Assembly: GCA_030770425.1 (NCBI GenBank)
Contig: JASJFT010000358.1
Coordinates: 1 to 26,616 of the forward strand
From: Darksidea phi
Lineage: Eukaryota > Ascomycota > Dothideomycetes > Pleosporales > Lentitheciaceae
DNA length: 26,616 bases
Direction: 5' to 3'
Below, piece after piece: positions 10,361 through 19,381 of the stretch. Below the pieces are notes generated by a model, which was given only the letters and a program-made list of their open reading frames with translations, was not told where the DNA came from and did no database searches. A program made the position numbers and the translations under genes. Positions within the stretch are counted from its first letter, which is position 1. Each line of letters begins with the position of its first letter.

Positions 10361-10496
10361 TTATTCTCGCTGCTGTGGCGGCGAGAGGAGGAGGCAGGCG
10401 TTCGTGATGTTGGCGTCGTGGACGTGCAGATGGACATTTGGGTAGGGCTCCTGCCGGATCTCGGCCATTTCATTGAGTAGGCGTCGTTGGAGTGCA
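10361..10496 (-). pseudogene. Ubiquitin-conjugating-enzyme-like (UBC fold) N-terminal exon, truncated
   Basis: E2/UBC proteins carry ubiquitin or ubiquitin-like modifiers on a cysteine. The minus strand shows an intron end with branch CTGAC and acceptor CCAG at 10497, then the exon ALQRRLLNEMAEIRQEPYP, NVHLHVHDANI and ACLLLSPPQQRE, with a stop at 10363-10361. The LQRRLLNEM helix followed by a Pro-rich turn and beta-strand segment matches the beginning of a fungal UBC-like family as I remember it. The part that should follow (the strand with YP.xPP and the Cys region) is missing; the downstream sequence is unrelated. A truncated gene fragment is most likely. Confidence 0.5.
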
Positions 10497-10504
10497 CTGG
10501 GCGC

Positions 10505-11690
10505 GGTCAGTTGGTGCCGACATTGTCGTACAGCTGCGATCGAGACTGGCACTGCTACCAGGCTCGATGGGCTTGAAATATTGGGGCACAAGGGGTCTTT
10601 ATACAAAGGAGCTGAGAGTTCAGGATCGGGCCCCAATAAATTCTGTCGCCCTTCACCGCGCGGTGATGTTGATGACGTTGAGAGGGCCAGCTTTCGCCCT
10701 TTGGGCTCAGGGCGCAGCCAACTTTTTCCCAGCTTCACTACCTGGGTAATACAACGCTCACGAATCCGCATTCACTATCCTAATATGGCCGTCTATGAGA
10801 CGGTTTCTACGTCCATCAAACCGACTTGGGCATACGTTGGAGCGTTGTGCGGGTGCGGTTGTGTTTCCGCTGCCCTAAGCGAGAAAGAGAGGAGCGGTCG
10901 GCTAGCTAGCTAGTTGATGAAGCGGAATTAGATACGTACGTCTTGTGAAATATCGCACGGCATGGGGCATTCTTGCGTGGCTAGCCTGCTCCTCCCGGGG
11001 GTGTTGCGACCCGTGGCTAGCGCATGGGAGCGCCGTGGTACAGAACGACAACGGCGCCATGGAGGATTGAACGGGAGGAAATGCATAGCGGGTGGAGAAG
11101 GCGTCAGGCTGGCCGAGAAATTCATTATGGCGCCATGATGGTTCCAAGGGCATGCACCATGGACGGCCGTGTAACAGTTGGTTCCACATTCCAGCACCAC
11201 TTATCTAGCGCTCTGGCCCGCCATGCAGACGAGATCGGGATCTAAACGCGCAATTTCAGCAGCTCCCTTTTCGAGCCTTTGGACTCTGGATTTCATCGTC
11301 TAGAGTTGTTTTGCGCTTGCTTCGATCCGGCGTCTTGAACGTGTCGCAGTGTCATTGCAACAATGCGAATGAAGAATAGGCGAACCTGCTGTGCTGATTG
11401 ATAATTGGTCGAGCTTTTCCAAGACTCTGCGGCTGAAAGTGAAAGCTAGTGTCATATCCACGAATTGGCCTCGTCACTCCCGCATAGTTAGCGTGGAGCG
11501 GAGAAATGCAATGCACTAGCGAAGGACCTGGTCAATGACGATAAAAAAAAGAGTGTCGGATAACTTACTTACCTCTCAGCAGTGGGGATAATAAAGCGAC
11601 CTGGACTCTAATAAAATACTTATCGAGCCCTTGCAAACGAACAACTACCAACCTCGCAAAATAGCATACTGGGACTGATGAAATTCTAGC
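10505..11690. other. Gene-free stretch
   Basis: Several mid-length frames on both strands (for example 10473-10913 +) lack motifs and good starts; part of the left end would be the upstream exon and intron of the UBC-like fragment on the minus strand. A GGCTAGC-type heptamer recurs at about 10900, 10980 and 11014. Nothing else stands out. Confidence 0.35.
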
Positions 11691-11921
11691 TTATATTTTG
11701 CCAAACACTCCGAAAGCGATCAAGAAAACAGCGGGGGCAAAGAATGAAGCATGCCAATTTTTTAAAAAGCGCAACTCTCGCTGCCCTAGCTTGCTGCACG
11801 ATTTGCACTTCTTTAGAGGCGCCTTCGCATCTTGAAGACGGGTGGCCTGGGCGATTCCAAGCAGTGCGGTGAAAGCCACTGTCGTCAGTGCTGCGGCTGA
11901 TTGGCGCAGCCTGCATGCCAT
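11691..11921 (-). CDS. Possible small secreted or membrane protein, 76 aa
   Basis: From ATG 11921-11919 the frame encodes MACRLRQSAAALTTVAFTAL, followed by a likely signal-peptidase site after GIAQA, a Lys/Cys-rich segment (KKCKSC) and a hydrophobic C-terminus (FFAPAVFLIAFGVFG). The N-terminus has the charge and hydrophobic core of a signal peptide. The same frame is open 81 codons further upstream, but that part is not protein-like. No family recognised; a chance ORF is quite possible. Confidence 0.25.
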   Translation of the reverse strand: MACRLRQSAAALTTVAFTALLGIAQATRLQDAKAPLKKCKSCSKLGQRELRFLKNWHASFFAPAVFLIAFGVFGKI

Positions 11922-13466
11922 CTTCCTGAGGTGGAACGAGCGGACCAATAAATGCAGCCCAAGGGATGTGGGCAAAGAGGGCAAGCGGTCAAGGGCGCAC
12001 GATAGATGGTACAGAGATGGGGAGCCCGAGGTGTTGGTTGTTAAGCAGGTGGTGGAGAGATGATTCCAATGGGACGGTACAGCTGGAACATCCAAGGCAA
12101 AGCTAATGATTATAGTATAGAATTGGCCGCTTCCAACACTTTTGCCCGCAGCTAGCTCCAGCACATGTCAAGACGGGCATCTAACACCAAATCACCCCCC
12201 AGGTTGGACACGTTCGACCCACCGGTAGAGAGGCATAAATGGCATGTCCTTCAAACCCTCCTCGGATCCCTTGATCGTCGGCCGATGAGAAATGCGAGCA
12301 AACAAAAAATGACAGCCGCCCCAAGGAACTGGATCCAAGAGGGATCGGGCCTCCACAAAAGCGTCCATAGCATGCACACCAATAGCTTCTCCGCTAGATA
12401 ATGTGTCTCGAATGCCTCGTAGAGAATGCTGAAAATGGGAGCCTCACGACCGATATCTATTGCAGACATGGATTAGCAGAGCACTATGGTTTGATTGGAG
12501 CACCTACCTACCCATATCAGATGGCGATATCGAAAAAGTCAAGGGATCTCGGCAGTGATTAGGTTATGCGTAGGTGGGTCGGGAGAAGGTCGAAGTGGTG
12601 CTGGGCGAAGTGGTATTGGGAAGCGGTGTATTAATATATACCCAGCAAGATGGCTGGAGCATCGACAGTCCACGAAAACGCATCCCTTCAGAGCTTGGCT
12701 GCCACAAAAAGCGTGTGCCCCCCTGCATCCTGACCCTTACACTTGGGACGGTGAAGCGCGGCGAGACCCCCACGCACGCACTTTCCAAGTGTTCTCATCG
12801 TCGATCCTGAGCATGGAAATGGCTGTAAAAGCCATCATATCAACTTGAAGACAAACCATCTGTATCTAGCATATTGCGATGGGGGATGTGGGAAGACAAC
12901 ATCAACGAGTACCCTTACGGCGTAGTTATGGCATGACAATATCCGCAATCGATTCTCGTTTATAATTCGAGCAACGAGCGACACGACGGCGCAGATTTGA
13001 CACCGATGGGGACAATGGCGTCTTGACTCGTGCGAGGCTTGTTATGCGCGTGAAGGTGGATGCCAACCGCGGAAGCGGGGATTATTTTTGGGGAATTTTG
13101 CATGGATAAGGGTGGGCGAAAGCTTGTCTAGATCATCGTGGAGGACTGGGTCGAGCTAGCTGTACATGATGATTCAAAATTCTCTACATGCGTCATGATT
13201 GGCTCTTGGGGCGGATTCAGATTCCGCTCAACCGCGTCATAGAGACGAGCCGCCTGCACGTCAACTCTACTTCGAGTCTGAGGTGAAGAATGACGAGCGA
13301 GATGGGTCGTGTTTGGCGTTTGCTGGCGCGCGATAAATGTCCCCACAATCCCCAGGAGAGGGTCGGAGTGCCGCACGAACCCACACTTGCAAGCCCTACC
13401 ACGTAACCGAAATCACGGCCCCCCTCTCCAGCCGCCTAGATCATCCAACTCTTTCATAGGCTAACG
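11922..13466. other. Gene-poor stretch
   Basis: The minus-strand frame at 12251-12469 encodes 72 residues with one hydrophobic segment (FLGAAVIFCLLAFLIG) and could be a small membrane protein, but the start context and homology are unknown. A TATA-like ATTAATATATACC at about 12631-12643 stands just upstream of a 27-codon ORF that I consider too short to call. The rest shows nothing. Confidence 0.3.
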
Positions 13467-13697
13467 ATGACGCCCAACGTGATTTCGCTTCCGCGGAACC
13501 CAACTACGGCCGGTCGTTCCTTTACGTGTGAGTTCTCTTCCGTACATGTGTAGTGGCTCATAACGTACCTTGTAGGTCTTTTTACAATTACGGAAGCACT
13601 GGATGAGAATCCAGATTGGACCTGGAGAACAGTGTCTCCACCAACAAAAGAGAAGGCTGGGCTTAAACGCCCAGCTGACGGAGGAGCCGATCCCTGA
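13467..13697 (+). CDS. Possible small two-exon gene, 60 aa
   Basis: ATG 13467-13469 opens a 61-nt exon (MTPNVISLPRNPTTAGRSFT). A good fungal intron follows at 13528-13575 with donor GTGAGT, a CTCATAAC branch-like site and acceptor TGTAG. The second exon continues in frame as CLFTITEALDENPDW, TWRTVSPPTKEKAG and LKRPADGG, ending at TGA 13695-13697. Splicing removes the in-frame stop that the unspliced frame would meet. The second exon has protein-like composition. No family is recognised and the protein is short; it may be part of a larger or decayed gene. Confidence 0.35.
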
Positions 13698-14806
13698 AGC
13701 TGAGGGTCAAAGGTTGGTGATGTACGTACCTCTGGCTTGCAGACGCTGCATGTGTTGATTGGAACCTAGCGAATAAACAAGCTCGCTCGACGCCCAGCCA
13801 GGATGCCGGGTGCATTACTGACACGCGACGGGCGATGGAAACGCCACCGTAGGCGCGACGCTTCCTCAAATGTCTTAGTGGCAATAGAAACGATGCGTTT
13901 GTCTCCCCGCAGTACGAGGGACACGGACATGGGCATGGACCGACTGCTAGCGCCCAAGGGTTGCACAAACCGCAGAGAGGTCTTTTGTTTCAAGTGCAGG
14001 TTAATCGCCAGCAGGGCGTTCATGGTCCGTTCATGTCCCCTTCGATGCTGCTTTAAATTCCGGCGAGCCGCTTCCGCGGTGAGCATATCGTTCGTACCCA
14101 TCACGCAACCGCAGGAGAAGAGCTGCTCGTGCCGATTGCAGTGCGTTCCTCTTTTCGTGTTGCGGGCAGCAACCAGAGGTTGCGGCCTCAGCTTCACCCG
14201 GGTCGGGTGCATGACAAGGCATAATTCTTGAACGGTCAGTCGTGTCCGGGCGTGGTTCGTGAGATGTGCATGTTGCCGAGACCGCGGGGCCGGCTTTTTT
14301 TCCGCACGCGCAGCCTGTCGCCCTCCTCGCCCAAGGCTTCATCTTCCACAACACCACCGAAACCCTTTTGTTATCTTTGCCACATTTCGCTTTTGCTATT
14401 CTTCTCTTCTCGTTCCGTCTCTAGTCGCCCTTTCTTCCTTCGATTTCATCCGCTTTACGTCAGCCCCAGTGCAACGCCCGCCGACCTCGTCCGTCGTTAT
14501 GCCGATACCTGCACTCATCATCCATGACCTCCATTCGTCCTCTCCTCCCAAGCATGCCGCCGATCGATCCAATCGAGTTGTAACGAACCATCTCAACATT
14601 GCCGCTGCTGCGCGGCTCTCAATGAGACACGGATAATAAAACGCAGCGAGTAGCATCTGTCCGAGAGCGACGCCCGCTCACCGAGTGCCTCTACACAAGA
14701 CGACGGTCGACCAAAGCCCTCGCGCACCACTTTCTGCTTCGTCACCAACGATTACTGTGCCTACTTTGGCCAGGCCGCAGTTGGGAAGTGGGAACTAACC
14801 ACCTAG
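13698..14806. other. Gene-free stretch with CT-rich tract upstream of a kinase-like gene
   Basis: Overlapping frames on both strands (13663-14356) show Cys/Arg-rich, motif-free translations. From about 14380 to 14570 the plus strand is strongly CT-rich, as in fungal promoters and 5' UTRs. Immediately before 14807 stands ACTAACCACCTAG, a good branch site plus acceptor, so the kinase-like gene may have an upstream exon in this stretch; I could not fix its donor. Confidence 0.4.
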
Positions 14807-15354
14807 ATGGTCAACAAATCGAAGACATACCCCAGAGCTCCGTCCCATATTACGTCCTCAATCGCAACAGACAGCAGCAACCATCTGTTCGTCAAAGGCC
14901 CTGGGCTGAGCAGATACAATGCATTAGGAGAGACAGGCATAGCTTCAGAGCTACTCTTGCGTGAAGCTAAGATGTTGGAACGCCTTGCGCATCACAATGT
15001 CATCCGCCATCACAGTTGTGTTGTCAAACGGTATCGTATTGTCGGCATCGTCCTGAATCGTCATCCCGTTAGCCTACGGCTGCGACTTACAGACGATATA
15101 GAGAATCTCAGCGTAGATAATCTTGGAATGTTCGACAAAGACTTATACTTGGAGCAAATCGAGTCTGCTGCTGAGCATGTTCATTCTCTCGGGCTATCAT
15201 CGTTGACTTTGGTTCCTGCCAACCTTTCAAGCAAGCTCTGGTCTCAGCAGGCACGCCTGGATGGGTGGTTGTGGACTGCTGTACTACTTCTATTCTACGG
15301 GATGATGGGGTTGGTTTGGACAGGATTCGGACATGGCTGAGTGAAGGGCTTTGA
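14807..15354 (+). pseudogene. Protein-kinase-like gene, catalytic segment deleted
   Basis: The frame begins with HLFVKGPGLSRYNALGETG, continues through LLLREAKMLERLAHHNVIRH (alpha-C-like helix and HxN motif) and RYRIVGIVLNRHPVSLRL (hinge). EQIESAAEHVHSLGLSSLTL follows where the catalytic loop HxDxxPxN should be; only VPANL remains of it. The DFG part is missing. A shift to another frame from 15250 gives GTPGW, then TTSILRDDGVGLDRIRTWL, ending at TGA 15352-15354, which resembles the C-terminal end of the same fungal kinase family. The original frame stops at TGA 15338-15340. An internal deletion plus frameshift removed the catalytic residues, so the product cannot be an active kinase. Start may lie in an upstream exon. 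Confidence 0.55.
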
Positions 15355-15639
15355 ATCGTCCACGCGAGAGTGTTCTAGCTAGCGACTGTAGATCCTCGTC
15401 GTTCAAATGCAAGGCTCTAACTGCGAGCTATACATGCCGTCAAATGCGTCTATGCGCCGCCCATCCAGTGCCTCTCAACCCCGCATGCCACCCTATGTTC
15501 TACAATATGCTCCGCCAGAGGCACTACTGTCTGACGTGCCATTCACCGGCGACTAATAGTTTAGACATCGCGTCAAGTTGTTGACCCGCCACAACCGTCT
15601 TGCCCAACCTCTACACATCTACTACTTTGAACACTCTGG
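15355..15639. other. Short stretch without supported gene
   Basis: A 77-codon frame at 15351-15584 (+) starts from TTG and shows no motif. It overlaps the end of the kinase relic. Nothing else is visible. Confidence 0.3.
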
Positions 15640-16085
15640 ATGATTGTTACTATAGTCTACACTGGAGTGGCCGACGCTGATGTACCCTGGGAAGAGATAT
15701 AAACCAAGTTTAATGGAACTCCGTAATATATTACTATACATTTTTATTGTGCAAAACGGTAGTTACGGTTACTATAGAGAGCTTATTGCTAAAATATCCG
15801 ATTCTATTTTCCGAAGAGCTATTTAAATTAGAGTTATTAGGGACGTTAAACTTAACGAGATAGATATTTTATATCCCAGGGAGGTACCTAGGTATACTAA
15901 TACCTATAAATTTATTAGTCGTAACGCGTCGGAAATAAAGTAGAGAAGCTAATAATAATATAAAAGATAATAATAGAAATAATAGTAAAGTAAACGAAAA
16001 ATCGCTAGTTCACGTTTTCTAGTTCCGGTTAGTATCAACGATGCGTTACTACGGTACCTTACACGGTCCGATTGTGCCTCTAGTG
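15640..16085. repeat. AT-rich, RIP-like relic of a repeated element
   Basis: Composition shifts abruptly to AT-rich with many TpA steps and runs of TAA/TAT. On the plus strand one frame (about 15768-15930) still reads protein-like: GYYRELIAKISDSIFRRAI, stop, VIRDVKLNEIDILYPREVP and YTNTYKFISRNASEIK, followed by dense stops. This pattern fits a repeat copy mutated by C-to-T changes. The element type is not identified. Confidence 0.45.
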
Positions 16086-16127
16086 CAACGTGCGGGGAGA
16101 AAGCAAAATATATACAAATGGCAATTT

Positions 16128-18042
16128 TTACGAATACTCCTCTTCATCAAAATCATCGAAAATCCAATGCTCGGATAGCCTCGCTCGTTCCTCCTCAGAC
16201 TCAGCTGCATCAAGCGCATCCGCCTTCAGCTTGATTTCACGTTGTTTTGTCTCTTCATACTGCTCCAAGGATACCCATCCCTCGGGGCCGATGCCAATAA
16301 CGTCCCTACAAGCCTGGAGCTGCTCGTCTGCCTCAATCTGCGCAGCATTCAAATGCTTACACGCGGTCACCTCGTCTTCTGGGAACGAAATTGGGCAAGG
16401 AACCTTCGAATCACCTCTTGTGCTCGATTCTGGATCAGCAATACTCGACCAGTTCTCCATTAGGTAAAGGAGGTCAGCTTTCAGTGTCACGTTATCGCCT
16501 TCCCACGGATAACTCGCGTGATCAAAGAGTTTGCGCCTCAACATGCTGAAGTCGTAGGCCAGAGCGTCGTAGTGCGTCGAGTTCAGTTTTGCAGTCATCG
16601 CAACATAGAAGTAGTGAAGTTGACGCCGACGTAGGAGCACGACCTGCTCGAACTGTCTGCTCTCGCTCAATTCGTCGAAATTAGGTGGTAATTCAGGGAT
16701 TATAAGCGATTCTGAGATGTCGTCACCGTAATTCTGGAGGCTCTTTGGAATACCGCACTGTAAAAAGAGCGGGAGGATTGCGCAGTGTTGCCAGTCGATC
16801 AGGCCGGTAATTTCAAGTTCGTCAGAGACAAACACATTATTTGGTTGGAGATCGGGATGTCTTAGCGTCGAGCGGGTAAGAGTTTCGTTGTTATGCGGAA
16901 CGAGATAAGGCGCAATTCGCAGGTATTTGTCCAGACTGTCAAGATGATCTAAGGGCGATTGCTTTTGATAATTGTAGATCTCTCGCCGCAGACGTTGGAA
17001 GGGGTGAAGCGGTTGGCCAAACTTCGTCAAATATGAAATTTCCTTCTTGGCCCCGGCTATAAGTGCCGCTGCTGGATCTGTATCTTTTGAATACTCAGTT
17101 GAGGTTGCTGGTAGAGAACATGGTAATTTGTAGCACATGATCAATGGGGAAGTGAATCTGGCTATGTGAATAGAAGAGCTGGCACGTACATGGTCCACGA
17201 TCAATCTGGATATCGCCCCGTTTTCCATGCCACAAGCTGAGTCTTGTATCAGGGCCAATGCAAAAGTCGCTATCGCGTGCAGAGTTGGCGATAGGAACCT
17301 CAACTTTTTTGAACCCAGCTTGCAAATCCTTGGCGTAAAACAGACTACCGCTTGCTGGAAACTCCAGAGCAAACAGTCGAGACTCCAGCTCCACGAGTTT
17401 GGTGACGACGGTAATTCTAGCCTTTTCAGACAGGTCAAACCATATGCCACCCAAGTTCGTTCCCCGGATAAGCTCCATGAAAACATATTCGGTGCCAGCA
17501 GCGTTCTCTGATGTAGCCGAGTAACTGTAGATCTGGGGGACAGGTATACCATGCGAACGGAGAAAGTCCATCGTCGCGACTTCGCTAGCTACCACTAGGT
17601 ATTTCGGCTCGGTAATCGGATAAGGGATGCGTCCAACGAACTGAAAGCCGTCACGCATCGTAATTAGGAAGGTTCTATTGAAACCCCCTTCCGCTAATTT
17701 TTCAAAAGAAGCCACGTCTTCTACGTCCTGATTGACAGCTGCGGCCGCGAAGCGCTTGAACTCCGATACATCAAAAACACGTCTTCGTTCAGAGTGCTTT
17801 AAGGCATCATTCCAACTTCAGTCCATAGTCAGTAATGAGTGTTGGCTTTAGTGGAAGGGGTTGACAAACATCCATCGCCCCGACGTGTATTCGAATAGCT
17901 CAGCAGGTTCTTCCATTGAGTAGTGAGCCAGAAAACGAGTCGGTTTTGAGCTGAAACTCTTGGCTCTTGAGGAATGTACTATCCGGGGAAAAAGACGACA
18001 GAAGCAAAATAGACGACTACTTGAATTTCGATAAATCGCCAT
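16128..18042 (-). CDS. AIM9-like mitochondrial phosphotransferase-family protein, 592 aa
   Basis: AIM9 (altered inheritance of mitochondria 9) proteins are APH-fold mitochondrial proteins of unknown substrate. Exons are 18042-17870, 17815-17190 and 17107-16128. Intron 1 (17816-17869) has GTTTGT, branch TTACTGAC and GAAG; intron 2 (17108-17189) has GTACGT and CCAG. The frame closes exactly to 593 codons. Residues ~1-42 are Arg/Ser-rich without acidic residues (RIVHSSRAKSFSSKP), a typical mitochondrial presequence. Then come LFEYTSGRWIWNDAL, FEKLAEGGFNRTFLI, FMELIRGTNLGGIWFDL, the catalytic loop TLRHPDLQPNNVFVSD and the metal-site segment ITGLIDWQ. The C-terminus is acidic and Glu/Lys-rich, ending FDDFDEEEYS. 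All expected motifs are present and no stop interrupts it, so it is probably functional. Intron 2's acceptor is the least certain boundary. Confidence 0.8.
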
Positions 18043-19381
18043 ATCACAATTGCGCAGTGGAGTGGCGTAGCGCTGGAGAAGGGATTCAGTTGCTGCAGCG
18101 GATTGCGGAGCAACGCAACCGAAACGCTTGGATCATTCTTGGTATGTACTAGTACCGAAACCGCTCTCCGCACCGGCTCCCCGAACTAGCGTCGGCGTGT
18201 AACGCATCACACCCTATCTCATCTGTTCATGGTAAGATATAAAAGATACGCTATACTACTATTAGGTTACCACTATACCTATATCGTAATATAGCCTTAG
18301 TCGCCCGTTGAGATTGTTATTTGTTGGTGGATTATTGGCGGCGGGAAAGCACAGAGATGACTTGGTAGTATCAAGGAAAAGTCTATCTTTTAGCTATCCC
18401 ATTCGGCACGGTCTCTTAAACATACTAAGAATAGTTTAATCGTTTCATTGCCCTCTTAGTAGACCTATTTGATTGGACATTATTATTTTGTCAAAATAAG
18501 AAACCGCGCGGTTGCGTTGCTATTAATTCAGAGCTTAATCATACGGCTTTCAAAAAAGTATAGAGCCGCGCGCTTGGAACCGTTCTATTATTATTTGACG
18601 GACCGAAAACTCCGTCTTTTACACGAATCAGAAGTATTTGGAAAGCCTCTATAGGCAAAGCGTCAAACCTCCAGCATCGCTACCAACGTTACCTTCCCAA
18701 GACGGGCCAATGGCGAGACCATCATCAAACGCGCTACCACGCCCATCCATAACAGTTATACGAATAGGCCTATTATAGTTAGATTTATACGTCGAGGTAA
18801 ATTAGACTGTATATCTACGGATCTTAATAATAATCGATACAGCTTGTCCTCTCGATTGCTACTCGTCACAAGAGACTTGAAGCCGCACATGCGACCAAAA
18901 TTAAAGCAAGTAAACGCCACATTTGCCGCGCGCGAAGTAAAACACGTGCCGTTCGAGACTCCGGCCATTTCGAGTGGCTAGAAGCATCTTTGTCTATCCA
19001 ATGAAACACACTGGAGTGTACCCATAAACCATGCTAACGGAAGGATTTGGTCGACAAGGCCTCCCCGCTGCTTCGTCGGGTATTTGGATAACACAGATGA
19101 CGCTACTACTCAATTAGGTTAAACAAACGACCATCTGTTGGGTATAACTGTGCCTCAGCGTATCGCTCGCCTATAGATAACGTTGAACTCGAGACGCCGG
19201 AACCCACAATCATAGCTGAACTTTAGCGTGAGTTCAGTAAAGATGATGCCTGCACAGAAATATTAAAAGAAGCCACATTTTGCCACCGCTAAGCCGCAGT
19301 GTGAAGTCTCATCACTCAGCGTCCATCGCCATCAAATCTTCGTCGTCAATCCCACAGATTTCGGACTCATCCACCGCCATC
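18043..19381. other. AT-rich, gene-poor stretch between AIM9-like gene and RAD3 relic
   Basis: The first ~150 bases are the upstream region of the AIM9-like gene. From about 18230 to 18840 the DNA is AT-rich with many TpA steps and looks like one or more RIP-affected relics; a 61-codon frame at 18469-18654 has no recognised motif. A short inverted repeat TGAACT/AGTTCA stands near 19220-19240. No supported gene. Confidence 0.4.

Noticed and set aside
10192..10497. Minus-strand 101-codon ORF as a gene
   Set aside because: It is a second phase over the UBC-like exon and continues into sequence with no UBC resemblance.
13766..14231. Two opposing ORFs of ~145 codons
   Set aside because: Both translations are Cys/Arg-rich without motifs, and they overlap almost completely, as expected from GC-rich noncoding DNA.
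14228..14656. Overlapping ORFs on both strands
   Set aside because: They arise from the CT-rich tract; translations are Ser/Pro/Arg-rich and motif-free.
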